Of a stretch of DNA of 64,000 nt, positions 37,776 through 46,604 are shown in pieces. The notes beneath the pieces were generated by a model. It searched no databases. It was not told the origin of the DNA and worked only from the letters and a program-made list of their open reading frames with translations. Where the stretch lies: positions 124,001 through 188,000 of the forward strand of contig NZ_FMBW01000039.1 in assembly GCF_900091725.1 (NCBI RefSeq), read 5' to 3'. The stretch comes from Streptomyces sp. DvalAA-43 (lineage in GTDB: Bacteria > Actinomycetota > Actinomycetes > Streptomycetales > Streptomycetaceae). Position numbers and translations under genes: made by a program. Within the stretch, counting starts at the first letter, position 1; each line of letters starts with the position of its first letter.

Positions 37776-38246
37776 TCACGCCCACGAGGTGTAGCCGCCG
37801 TCCACGCGGATCGACGTGATGCCGCTGATGTGCCGGGCGCCGCAGCGGTCCTGGGGCAGGACGAGCTGGGCGCCGGCCCGGTCGAGCGGAGCGCCGTCGA
37901 TCGTGGCGGCGAGCAGCACCGGGGCGCGGCCGAAGTCGGGGTCGATCTCCGCCCAGGACAGCAGGGCGTGGTGGCCGTCCGCGCCGGACACCGCGATCAG
38001 GAACCGCAGGCGGTCCTTGCGGCGCGCGGGATCGAAGACGGGACCGGCCGCCGACAGGACGTCGTGCAGCAACGGCCCGGTGAAGCGGTGGTGCTGGATA
38101 CCGCTGGTGGCGCACTCGAAGCTGACCTCGGCCTCGTGCTGCGGCCAGGCGAGCAGATCGGGCACCGTCAGGCGGGCCGGACGGGTCAGATCGCCGGCGA
38201 GGGCGAGTTCCGCCGTCGTGTCCGCCGCGTAGAGGGACTGGCTCAC
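37776..38246 (-). CDS. Sulfite-oxidase-like molybdopterin-binding protein (small)
   Basis: A 156-residue protein similar to the Mo-cofactor domain of the sulfite oxidase family: RLTVPDLLAWPQHE, SFECATSG (a Cys at the place of the Mo ligand), GADGHHALLSWAEIDP and HISGITSIRVDGGY. The GTG start has GGGAGGTGG upstream. It lacks a signal peptide and is shorter than MsrP-type enzymes, so it may carry the cofactor without catalysis or work with a partner. It lies between the two Mop genes and before modABC, which supports a molybdenum role. Confidence 0.82.
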   Translation of the reverse strand: MSQSLYAADTTAELALAGDLTRPARLTVPDLLAWPQHEAEVSFECATSGIQHHRFTGPLLHDVLSAAGPVFDPARRKDRLRFLIAVSGADGHHALLSWAEIDPDFGRAPVLLAATIDGAPLDRAGAQLVLPQDRCGARHISGITSIRVDGGYTSWA

Positions 38247-38384
38247 GGGCTACCACCTCCCGGATGTCCTTACCCGCACCGCCGCCCTGTACAAACGCAC
38301 ATGCCATCCCACAAGATCAGGTACCCGGCTCATGCGAAGGCACAGGAGACTTTCCCCTCGCATCTGCGGCAGTATCATCAGCGC

Positions 38385-38774
38385 ATGCACACCTACCGGA
38401 TGGGGGACGCGGCCGCCTTGCTCGGCGTCAGCGCCGACACCGTGAGGCGTCTGGTCGACGGCGGGAAACTCACCGCCGAACGCGACGGGACGACCGGACA
38501 CCGGATCATCCCCGGGCCGGCCCTCGCCGCCTACGCCCGGCAGGTGCACCGTACGAAGCCGAATGCCACCGGAACCTCGGCCCGCAACCGCCTCTCCGGC
38601 ATCGTCACCGATGTGATCCTCGGAGACGTGTCCGCGCAGGTGGAGATCCAGGCCGGGCCGTTCCGGGTGGTGGCGACGGTCAGCCGCGAGTCGGCTGAGG
38701 AACTGGCGCTGGAGCCCGGTGTTCCGGCGGTTGCCGTGATCAAGTCGACCAATGTGGTCGTCGACCGACCGTAG
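38385..38774 (+). CDS. MerR-like helix-turn-helix protein with Mop domain, copy 2
   Basis: 129 residues from ATG 38385, with the same layout as the protein at 35643. The helix-turn-helix MGDAAALLGVSADTVRRLVD is followed by a Mop domain (SGIVTDVILGDVSAQVEIQA, STNVVVDRP). The DNA-binding halves differ more than the Mop halves, so the two copies may bind different sites. It lies 32 bp ahead of modA on the same strand and may be the molybdate-dependent regulator of modABC. Confidence 0.9.
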   Translation: MHTYRMGDAAALLGVSADTVRRLVDGGKLTAERDGTTGHRIIPGPALAAYARQVHRTKPNATGTSARNRLSGIVTDVILGDVSAQVEIQAGPFRVVATVSRESAEELALEPGVPAVAVIKSTNVVVDRP

Positions 38775-38806
38775 ATGTGTCCGTCAGGACCAGAGGGAGT
38801 GGACCC

Positions 38807-39628
38807 GTGACAACCCGTAATGCGCGCCGGACCCTGCAGATGGCAGGTGTGGGCACCGCCGCACTGCTGGCCCTGAGCGCCTGCTCCTCGTCCGACGACT
38901 CCTCGTCGGTGAAGTCGGACTCCTCCGCCCCGGCCTCCTCGTCGGACAAGCCGTCCGGCACGGTGACCGTGTTCGCCGCGGCCTCGCTGAAGGAGAGCTT
39001 CACCACCCTGGGCAAGGAGTTCGAGGCACAACACCCGGGTACGAAGGTGACCTTCAGCTTCGGCGGCAGCGACTCGCTCGCCGCGAGCATCACAGGAGGC
39101 GCCCCGGCCGATGTGTTCGCCGCGGCCAGCCCCAAGACGATGAAGATCGTCACCGACGCGGGGGACGCCTCCGGCACGCCCGCCACCTTCGTCCGCAACC
39201 AGCTGGAGATCGCCACCCTGCCGGGCAACCCCGACAAGGTCTCCTCCCTGAAGGACCTCACCAGATCGGGCCTGAAGGTCGTGCTCTGCGACAAGGAGGT
39301 GCCGTGCGGCGCCGCCGCCCAGAAGGCCCTCGACGCCAGCGGTCTCAAGCTCACTCCGGTCTCGTACGAGCAGGACGTCAAGAGCGCCCTGACCAAGGTC
39401 GAGTTGAAGGAGGCCGACGCGGCGGTCGTGTACAAGACCGATGTGAAGGCGGCCGGTGACAAGGTGGAGGGCGTGGAGTTCCCCGAGTCCGCCAAGGCCG
39501 TCAACGACTACCCGATCACACTGCTCAAGGACGCCCCCAACGCCGCTGCCTCCAAGGCGTTCATCGCGCTGGTGCAGTCCGCCGAGGGCCAGAAGGTCCT
39601 GACCGGGGCCGGGTTCCTGAAGCCGTGA
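38807..39628 (+). CDS. modA: Molybdate ABC transporter substrate-binding lipoprotein
   Basis: 273 residues from GTG 38807, behind GGGAG. A lipoprotein signal with lipobox LSAC and a Ser/Asp-rich linker (SSSDDSSSVKSDSSAP) precede the ModA fold. VFAAASLKESFTTLG, FGGSDSLAASI (oxyanion-binding Ser residues) and GAPADVFAAAS are the expected ligand-binding stretches. It captures molybdate outside the membrane and hands it to ModB. Its stop overlaps the modB GTG (GTGA). Confidence 0.95.
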   Translation: MTTRNARRTLQMAGVGTAALLALSACSSSDDSSSVKSDSSAPASSSDKPSGTVTVFAAASLKESFTTLGKEFEAQHPGTKVTFSFGGSDSLAASITGGAPADVFAAASPKTMKIVTDAGDASGTPATFVRNQLEIATLPGNPDKVSSLKDLTRSGLKVVLCDKEVPCGAAAQKALDASGLKLTPVSYEQDVKSALTKVELKEADAAVVYKTDVKAAGDKVEGVEFPESAKAVNDYPITLLKDAPNAAASKAFIALVQSAEGQKVLTGAGFLKP

Positions 39629-40485
39629 CCTCGACCACGAAGTCCGACGCCGCGACCGGCGCCCTCCGGGGCGGGCCGCGGCGTCGGCGTGTCCGGCCGG
39701 GTGGTGGCCGCGGCGCGCCGCTGCCCCTGCTCGTACCCGCGCTGATCGGGATGGCGTTCCTGGTCGTGCCGCTGGTCGCCCTGCTGGTACGGGCCCCGTG
39801 GCGCAGCATGCCCGAGCAGCTGACCAGCTCCGAGGTGTGGCAGGCGCTCCAGCTGTCGCTGATCTGTGCCACCGCCGCCACCGCCGTGAGCCTGGTCATC
39901 GGGGTGCCGTTGGCCTGGCTGCTGGCCCGGGTGGAGTTCCCCGGCCGCGGCCTGGTCCGCGCTCTCGTGACGCTCCCGCTCGTCCTGCCGCCGGTCGTGG
40001 GCGGCGTGGCGCTGCTGACGGCGCTCGGCCGGAACGGCATCGTCGGTAAGTGGCTGGACTCCTGGTTCGGCGTCACCCTGCCGTTCACCACGGCGGGGGT
40101 CGTGGTCGCGGAGGCGTTCGTGGCGATGCCGTTCCTCGTCATCAGCGTCGAGGGCACCCTGCGCGCCGCCGACCCGCGCTACGAGGAGGCGGCGACCACC
40201 CTGGGCGCGTCCCGCTTCACCGCGTTCCGCCGGGTCACGCTGCCGCTGATCGCACCGGGCATCGCGGCGGGCGCGGTCCTGGCCTGGGCCCGCGCGCTCG
40301 GCGAGTTCGGCGCGACCATCACCTTCGCCGGCAACTTCCCCGGCCGTACCCAGACCATGCCCCTCGCCGTCTACCTCGCGCTGCAGAGCGACCCGGAGGC
40401 GGCGATCGCCCTCAGCCTGGTGCTGCTGGCCGTGTCCATCGCGGTGCTGGCCGGGCTGCGCGACCGTTGGATGACCGCCGGATGA
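39625..40485 (+). CDS. modB: Molybdate ABC transporter permease
   Basis: A 286-residue membrane permease with about six helices after a basic N-tail (RGGPRRRRVRPGGG). The ATPase-contact loop is EEAATTLGASRFTAFRRVTLP, followed by ARALGEFGATITFAGNFPG, both hallmarks of ModB. Start and stop overlap modA and modC by 4 bp each, so the three proteins are made in step. Confidence 0.95.
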   Translation: MTSTTKSDAATGALRGGPRRRRVRPGGGRGAPLPLLVPALIGMAFLVVPLVALLVRAPWRSMPEQLTSSEVWQALQLSLICATAATAVSLVIGVPLAWLLARVEFPGRGLVRALVTLPLVLPPVVGGVALLTALGRNGIVGKWLDSWFGVTLPFTTAGVVVAEAFVAMPFLVISVEGTLRAADPRYEEAATTLGASRFTAFRRVTLPLIAPGIAAGAVLAWARALGEFGATITFAGNFPGRTQTMPLAVYLALQSDPEAAIALSLVLLAVSIAVLAGLRDRWMTAG

Positions 40486-41558
40486 CCAGGACCCACGACG
40501 ACCGCACCGGCACCGCTCCGGACGGGCTCGACGCCCGCCTCGTGGTGGACCGCGGCTCCTTCCGCCTCGATGTGGCGCTGACCGTCGCGCCCGGCGAGGT
40601 GGTCGCGCTGCTCGGTCCGAACGGCGCCGGAAAGACCACGGCGCTGCGCGCACTCGCCGGTCTGACCCCGCTCACCGGCGGGCATCTGCGACTGGACGGC
40701 GCGCCGCTGGAGCGTACGCCGCCGGAGTCCCGACCGGTCGGCGTCGTCTTCCAGGACTATCTGCTCTTCCCCCACCTGACCGCGCTGGACAATGTGGCGT
40801 TCGGGCCGCGCTGCCAGGGGGCGGCCAAGTCCGAGGCCCGTGCGCAGGCCGCCGAGTGGCTCGGCCGGCTGGGGCTGGCGGAGCACACCGGCGCCAAGCC
40901 CCGCCGGCTCTCCGGCGGCCAGGCGCAGCGCGTCGCCCTCGCCCGCGCCCTCGCCACCCGCCCTCGGCTGCTCCTTCTGGACGAGCCCCTCGCCGCCCTC
41001 GACGCCCGTACCCGCCTGGAGGTCCGCACCCAGCTCCGGCGCCACCTCGCGGAGTTCGAGGCGGTCGCCGTACTGGTCACCCACGACCCGCTCGACGCCA
41101 TGGTCCTCGCCGACCGCCTGGTCGTCGTCGAGCACGGCGAGGTCGTCCAGGAGGGCAGCCCGTCCGACATCGCCCGCCATCCCCGTACGGACTACATCGC
41201 GCAGCTCGTCGGCCTCAACCTCCACCGGGGGCGCGCGGACGGCCATACGGTCCGCCTGGACACCGGCCCCGCCGTCACCACCGCGGAGGCGCTGTCCGGA
41301 CCCGTCTTCGTGGCGTTCCCCCCGAGTGCCGTCACCCTCCACGGCAGCCGCCCCACCGATTCCAGCGCCCGTAACCTCTGGCGCTGCGAGGTCACCGGTC
41401 TGGAGACCCATGGCGACCAGATCCGCGCCGCCCTCACCGGCGATCTCCCCCTCGCCGCCGATCTCACCACGGTCGCCGCCGCCGAACTCGATCTGCACCC
41501 GGGCGCGGTGGTCTGGGCGTCGGTGAAGGCGACCCAGACCCACGCGTATCCCGTCTGA
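40482..41558 (+). CDS. modC: Molybdate ABC transporter ATPase with TOBE domain
   Basis: A 358-residue ATPase: Walker A LLGPNGAGKTT, Q-loop VVFQDYLLFPH, signature RLSGGQAQRVALARAL, Walker B LLLLDEPLAALD and switch VTHDPLDA. A C-terminal TOBE-like part from about 290 could bind molybdate and allow feedback. It energises ModB. The last 95 bp overlap the end of the convergent chimeric VTC ORF, which is unusual and suggests that the DNA beyond modC has been rearranged. Confidence 0.95.
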   Translation: MTRTHDDRTGTAPDGLDARLVVDRGSFRLDVALTVAPGEVVALLGPNGAGKTTALRALAGLTPLTGGHLRLDGAPLERTPPESRPVGVVFQDYLLFPHLTALDNVAFGPRCQGAAKSEARAQAAEWLGRLGLAEHTGAKPRRLSGGQAQRVALARALATRPRLLLLDEPLAALDARTRLEVRTQLRRHLAEFEAVAVLVTHDPLDAMVLADRLVVVEHGEVVQEGSPSDIARHPRTDYIAQLVGLNLHRGRADGHTVRLDTGPAVTTAEALSGPVFVAFPPSAVTLHGSRPTDSSARNLWRCEVTGLETHGDQIRAALTGDLPLAADLTTVAAAELDLHPGAVVWASVKATQTHAYPV

Positions 41559-43281
41559 GCAGACGCTCGTTCCGTACGCCGGACCCATGGCCCTCTCCGG
41601 TGTCGTCCCTCGGCGCGAGGGCCGGGTCGGGCAGGAGCGGACGGAAGGTGCAGCCTTCACCGGGGCGGTTGTCCGGTTCGAGCCGTCCGCCGTGGGCTGT
41701 CGCGATGGCCGTGGCGATGGCGAGTCCGAGGCCGGAGCCGGGGTCGGGGTCGGGACCCGGCCCGGCTCCGGGTCCGCGGCGTCCGCGCGGTGTCGCGCGG
41801 TAGAAGCGTTCGAAGACATGGGGTGCGTCGTGGGGCTCGATGCCGGAGCCGTTGTCGGCGACCTCGATGACGCAGGCCGGTGCGCCGGACGTCAGCGGCG
41901 GGCCGCTGTCCGGGCTCCGCGTGACGGGGATGCGGGTCGTGCCGACCGGGGTGTGGGTGCAGGCGTTGACGACCGCGCAGATCACCACGGCGACCGCGGC
42001 CAGTGTGTAGAACCGGGCGCCGCAGGCCATGCCGATCGCCATGGCGAGGAAGATGAAGCCGACGTCCCTCGTCTCCTTGACCGCGTTGCGGAAGCGGACC
42101 AGGGACAACGCGCCGACGAGCGAGAACGCGCGGGCGAGGCTGGACCCGACGACCAGCATGATCAGCGCGACGATCATGCCGACGATGACCAGGGTCTGGA
42201 CGTAGGACTGGCTGTAGGAGACGTCGCGGTGGGTGTACCGGTACACGTAACCGATCACCGTGGACAGGATGAGCGACAGCGCCATCGCCGCCACGACATC
42301 GGCCACGCTGAATGTGCCGCTGAGTTCCCGCAGATCGAAATTCACTGCTCCTGCCTTCATCGACGCATCGTGCTGCGTCGGCCGCAGCTCGTGCGGCTGC
42401 TCTTCGGTGGGGGTGGGTGGCGGGTGGTCCGCCTCGTTGATGTGGAAGACCGAACGCGGGGCGAGGCCGAACGCCTCGATGGACTGCACGTACTTCGAGA
42501 TCCGGACGAGGTCGAGGTTGCGCCGCGCGGCCAGGTCGGTGATCCAGTGCGGGGTGCGCTCGTTCACCTTGATCTCCATCACGGAGAGGTGCGGCGGGAT
42601 CGTGAACCGGTTCTCCGGTGTCTCGATCCCGAAGTGGAAGTCCCGGTCACGGCCTCGGATACGGCGGTCGAAGGTGACCCGCAGCCCGGTGTCCGCGGCC
42701 CGCCCGACAAGCGCCTCGCGCTGATAGCCGGTGATGGCCGTGGGTCGCAGACCGAGCCGGACGACCAGTTCGAGGACCTCCTGGATGAAGGCACTCTCCC
42801 CTGCCGAGTGGTCCACCAACTCCCGTTCGTCGCACAGCTGCCGTGCCACGCCGTAGGGAAGGGGGATGCGGCGCTTCTGCGTGACCCGGTTGACGCGCTG
42901 TTTGATCTCCACGCAGACCGTGGAGTCCTCGGTGACTCCGTCGAGGTTGCCGTAGTGCCGGATACGCAGCTTGCGGCGGAACTTCAGTCCCTCGGTCTTC
43001 TCCCAGTAGAACCGGAGTTGAGGGGAGTCGTAGTAAAGGCTCCACACTCCGTACCCTCCGGCCGGGCTGTGCAGGTCGCGGTCCATGCGCTCCGCCAGCT
43101 CGTCGCGGATGTCGGCCGCCTGGCCGACCGGGACCAGGTACTTCAGCTCGAACCGGTTGAACGCGTGCAACCAACTGGCCACATGCAACGGCTCCTCGCT
43201 CCCCCGGTCCTCGCTCTCGGCCTCCCGGGCTTCGCCTGCCCGGCCCTCGTGCGCCGCGGCTGCCTTCGGCAGGAACACCAT
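41464..43281 (-). CDS. Chimeric ORF: VTC polyphosphate-polymerase domain, DUF4956 membrane domain, histidine-kinase tail
   Basis: 605 residues in one frame. Residues 40-270 are a VTC domain with the tunnel residues of polyphosphate polymerases: FELKYLV, KFRRKLRIR, CVEIKQR, VMEIKVNE and ISKY. Residues 308-440 are a DUF4956-like membrane domain of four helices (in-frame Met at 308, near base 42360). Residues 470-550 are the end of a histidine kinase ATPase: ADNGSGI, FERFYRA and GSGLGLAIA, but no N-box or phospho-His domain. VTC and DUF4956 are usually adjacent separate genes. The kinase fragment cannot work alone and looks joined by deletion. Polyphosphate synthesis by the first domain is possible. 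Confidence 0.8.
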   Translation of the reverse strand: MVFLPKAAAAHEGRAGEAREAESEDRGSEEPLHVASWLHAFNRFELKYLVPVGQAADIRDELAERMDRDLHSPAGGYGVWSLYYDSPQLRFYWEKTEGLKFRRKLRIRHYGNLDGVTEDSTVCVEIKQRVNRVTQKRRIPLPYGVARQLCDERELVDHSAGESAFIQEVLELVVRLGLRPTAITGYQREALVGRAADTGLRVTFDRRIRGRDRDFHFGIETPENRFTIPPHLSVMEIKVNERTPHWITDLAARRNLDLVRISKYVQSIEAFGLAPRSVFHINEADHPPPTPTEEQPHELRPTQHDASMKAGAVNFDLRELSGTFSVADVVAAMALSLILSTVIGYVYRYTHRDVSYSQSYVQTLVIVGMIVALIMLVVGSSLARAFSLVGALSLVRFRNAVKETRDVGFIFLAMAIGMACGARFYTLAAVAVVICAVVNACTHTPVGTTRIPVTRSPDSGPPLTSGAPACVIEVADNGSGIEPHDAPHVFERFYRATPRGRRGPGAGPGPDPDPGSGLGLAIATAIATAHGGRLEPDNRPGEGCTFRPLLPDPALAPRDDTGEGHGSGVRNERLLRRDTRGSGSPSPTPRPPRPGADRVRRRRPW

Positions 43282-43444
43282 GCGCCTCCTTGCTCATACG
43301 TTGCGGACCGACCGGCCTCGCACACGCAACCAACGGCGCATGAGGAGCCGATGAGGATCAGGTGTTGATTCCAGGAGTCTTCGAGGGAACGGAAAGGTGA
43401 ACGACAGGCGACCGAAGAGGCACACGGAGGTCCGCCCGCGGTGC

Positions 43445-43585
43445 GTGTGGCGACACGGAACCGTCCCCGCCCACCGTCCGGAAGCGGTCCCCGTGGCCGC
43501 CCCGGCAAGCTCCCCGCCAGCGCCTTCGAACCTCAGGCACATCGTCGCCGCGAGTCTCGTCGGCACCACCGTCGAGTGATACGAC
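43445..43585 (+). pseudogene. Relic copy of the 5' end of the MHS-type MFS gene
   Basis: About 141 bp align without gaps to 58766-58906, with roughly 16 mismatches. The match covers the leader (GTGTGGCGACACGGAACCG), the ribosome site GGAAG, and the first 29 codons. Here the start is GTG 43493, and the Trp codon of the conserved EWYD is TGA, stopping at 43579. Similarity ends right after TACGAC. It is a broken, partial duplicate. Confidence 0.85.
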
Positions 43586-44228
43586 AACTCATCCGACCAG
43601 AGCTGCGACCTGCTGCTTTCCCATCACTGACCCGCCGAAGTCAGCACCGAACCAGCACCGGGGATTCTTGTGCGGGGTGAGGGATCGAGAAAAGTACGCT
43701 CAAGCCGGTTCGCGACTCGGCCACAGACCCCGAAGAACGTCGCTCACCGCAGGAAGCTCACCCAGTCGGACGCCGAACCGTGCTCGGCCCTCTGCGGCTT
43801 CCCGGACGCGGTGGTCGTCGCATGAGGCGGCCCCGCGCCTCATCCCATCCGGTGAGTCCGCGGTGGCACATGAGTTCAAGGGCCGGACGGTCACGGATCT
43901 GTCCCAGCGGTCGGCGGCCGTGGAGGTTCACGGTGAGGATCGCGGAAACCGGCGGTCCAGGAGCCGCAGCGCGGCATCGACGCAACAACCCCGCATGACG
44001 CTCAGGGCCCATTTCCCGGGCCGGACGGCAGCGCGGGGCCGGGCTGCGCAGTCGGAGTCGGGCGGTGCGTGCCCGGGAAACGGGTCCACCCGTGCCCCCG
44101 CATTCCTGTAACAGGCATGTATGAGGAGGCGGGCGAGTGGAACGTTTCACGGGCCGAGGGGGGTCTCCATGATCAGTAGCGCTCGCTCGGACGAGCACCA
44201 CCCGGCACTGACCGCAGAGGAAGAAACA
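43586..44228. other. Gene-poor stretch after the MFS relic
   Basis: About 640 bp with no convincing gene on either strand; open frames here have arginine- and proline-rich, low-complexity products. It joins the MFS relic to the broken lipoprotein gene and looks like decayed DNA. Confidence 0.5.
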
Positions 44229-44610
44229 ATGCGCGTTCAGAGGATCACCGTTGCCGCCCTGACCCTCGCGGCGGTCTCTCGCCCACCGCCTGCCAGGGGA
44301 ACGAGGACTCCGCCACGAACTCGAACGACTCCCCGGCCTCCCCTGCGTCCTCGATCGCGTCCTCCTCCCCGGCCGGGCCCTCCGGCGGCAGCGGCACATC
44401 CGGCGGGAACGCCACGATCACCGGCGGTGGACCAGCCACCGCGCGGGGCAGCGGTAACGGAAAGCTCACCACGGGCCCCGCAAGACGGCAGACCTCGACC
44501 TCAACGCCTCCCACAGCACGGCCGAGGGCGACCTCATGGTCGGCCCCGAGAACACCGATGGCGACGCCTGCTCGGTCGTCGTGCTGTTCCACGCTACGTG
44601 TCCGCAGGAC
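44229..44610 (+). pseudogene. Frameshifted lipoprotein gene
   Basis: Pieces in three frames read as one small lipoprotein. First, MRVQRITVAALTLAA from ATG 44229 behind AGGAAGAAAC. Then, one frame over, TACQGNEDSATNSNDSP with a lipobox-like Cys, followed by a Ser/Gly-rich linker (SSPAGPSGGSGTSGGNATI). Then a third frame, KTADLDLNASHSTAEGDLM and DGDACSVVVLF. The order signal, Cys, linker, beta-rich domain is that of Streptomyces surface lipoproteins. Two frame changes make it a likely pseudogene. Confidence 0.55.
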
Positions 44611-44746
44611 ACGCATCACGGGAATGCGGACACCCACCCGTTTCCGACGCCTTCCCCGGGCAGGGCGACAACCACAGTGATGGAGCGGCTCGATCTTCTT
44701 CGGACCGGCCCCCTTCGGAGACTTGTTCACCACGAGGAGCACATTC

Positions 44747-46027
44747 ATGACCAGTCGACCAGCTGACGGGGTAGAGCCGGAGCAGTCGCACAGAGCCATC
44801 AACACGGCCCCCACGCAGTCGTTTGGGCCCGCCTTGAGAGCCGCACGACGCGACCGGGGGCTCTCACTCGGACAGCTGGCCCAACTGGTCAACTACAGCA
44901 AGAGCCATCTCAGCAGGGTGGAGACCGACGCCAAGACGCCGACCGAGATGCTCGCCCGGCGGTGCGACGAGGTACTGCGCACCGATGGCCGGCTGAGCGG
45001 TCTCGTCGACGCCCGCAGGTCCGGCCGCCGCGGCCCTTCGCTCAACCAGTTACCCAGGGCGGTGCCCGGCCTGGTCGGGCGGGCGGCGACCATGTCCGCG
45101 TTGGACCGCACTCTTCACCTGTCGGGTGCGCGTCGCGACTCGGCGGAGTGCACCGTCGTCGTTGTCGACGGGCAGGCGGGAATCGGCAAGACCAGCACAG
45201 CGCTGAACTGGGCCCACGGTGTGGCGCGCCAGTTCCCCGACGGCCTCCTGTTCGCCGATCTGGGTGGCTTCGGCCCCGGCGCGCCGGCCGACACGGCCGA
45301 TGTCCTGCGCCACTTCATGACGTCCCTCGGCGGACAGGTGGACGCGGAGGTGCCAGCCGAACACCTCGCCGCCCGGTACCGCAGCCTGATGACCGGCAAG
45401 CGCGCGCTGATCATGCTGGACAACGCGGCCGATCCCGGACAGGTCAGGCCACTGCTGCCGGCGGCCGGCGGGTGCCATGTGCTGGTGACGAGCCGGAACC
45501 GGCTGTCCGGGCTGGTCGTACGGGACGGCGCGGAGCGAGTCACGGTGCCACCGATGACCGAAGACGAGGCATTACGGCTGCTCGAAGCCGTTGCCGGACC
45601 GTTGTTCGACCGATCAGCCGCGCCAGACATCGCGCAATACTGTGGATATGTCCCGCTGGCCCTGCGTGTCGCCGCCGAGAACATCGCCGGGTGGCATCAG
45701 TCGCCGTGCGGCGGCCTGTGTGGCGGGGCGGATGAGGCGACCGCGTTGCGGACCGTTCTGTCGTGGTCCTACCGCAAGTTGGCGCCTGCTGCGGCGAACG
45801 CGTTGCAACGCCTGGCGGTCACCGCCGGTGAGACCATCTCACCGACGACCGCGGCCGACCTGCTCGGCACCGGGGTGAACGAAGCCCACGCGCTGCTGGA
45901 CGCTCTGGCGGAGATTCATCTGCTGCACCAGGTCGCGCCCGGCGCCTATCGTCTCGACCAGCTCACCGCGGCCTTCTCCGCCGGGCTGAACGAGACCCCA
46001 CCGCTCCGGCCGGCGCCCGACGACTGA
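44747..46027 (+). CDS. XRE-type regulator with NB-ARC ATPase domain
   Basis: 426 residues from ATG 44747, behind GAGGAG. Residues 25-85 form a helix-turn-helix of the XRE/HTH_31 type (LRAARRDRGLSLGQLAQLVN, KSHLSRVE). Residues 108-370 are an NB-ARC/STAND ATPase: P-loop DGQAGIGKTS at 141-150, Walker B RALIMLDNAAD, and VLVTSRNR. The C-terminal TPR region usual in AfsR-like regulators is missing, so the protein is short. Such proteins act as ATP-dependent switches for biosynthetic clusters. It lies at the edge of the peptide/nucleotide-metabolite region and is its best candidate regulator. Confidence 0.85.
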   Translation: MTSRPADGVEPEQSHRAINTAPTQSFGPALRAARRDRGLSLGQLAQLVNYSKSHLSRVETDAKTPTEMLARRCDEVLRTDGRLSGLVDARRSGRRGPSLNQLPRAVPGLVGRAATMSALDRTLHLSGARRDSAECTVVVVDGQAGIGKTSTALNWAHGVARQFPDGLLFADLGGFGPGAPADTADVLRHFMTSLGGQVDAEVPAEHLAARYRSLMTGKRALIMLDNAADPGQVRPLLPAAGGCHVLVTSRNRLSGLVVRDGAERVTVPPMTEDEALRLLEAVAGPLFDRSAAPDIAQYCGYVPLALRVAAENIAGWHQSPCGGLCGGADEATALRTVLSWSYRKLAPAAANALQRLAVTAGETISPTTAADLLGTGVNEAHALLDALAEIHLLHQVAPGAYRLDQLTAAFSAGLNETPPLRPAPDD

Positions 46028-46604
46028 CACGCCCAGGTGCGCCGCCTGCCGGACTCCCGTACGCCGCAACCGCCTGTGCGCAACGAGGACGGGGGCCCCG
46101 GCAGCGCCGCCCCGACACTCCACAACCAGCGGTCAGCGCCGAACCGGTCCAGGCATGCGGGGCCGCCGGACCCGTTCAACCTGCTCTGGATGCTGCCCGG
46201 ATGCCACGTTCGCCGATGGCACCGGGCAGTGCCGGCAGCGTCCCTTCTCCGGGCACGCCGCCCTGGGCCGCCCATGTCACCGTGCCCGGAATGCCGCGGA
46301 TCTCCGCTGCGGAGAGCAGCAGCGGGCCGAGCGCCGGGCGACCGGACCGGGTTCGTCACCCCGGGCGGCCAAGTCGTCGCCCGCGTCGTCCAGTTCGAGC
46401 AGGTCGGCGGCGCGCCCCGGGCGTCCGGTCCACATGATCGAGGTCACCCACGCCCCGTGGACCGGGACGTGGGTCGGGAATCACGCCCTCACACAGCGGG
46501 CGCGGCGAACACGGGCGCCTGGTGGCCGCGCGACCTGGCCGGCGGCCACGCGGAGATCACACCACCGGAGCCGCCGGAGGCGACCGGCGGCGGTCCGGGC
46601 CTGG
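46028..46604. other. 577-bp region without a supported gene
   Basis: Several overlapping frames are open, but products are low-complexity and none has a ribosome site. Short phrases such as GFVTPGGQVVARVVQFEQV suggest a decayed gene, but I cannot name it. It separates the regulator from the convergent nucleotidyltransferase. Confidence 0.4.
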
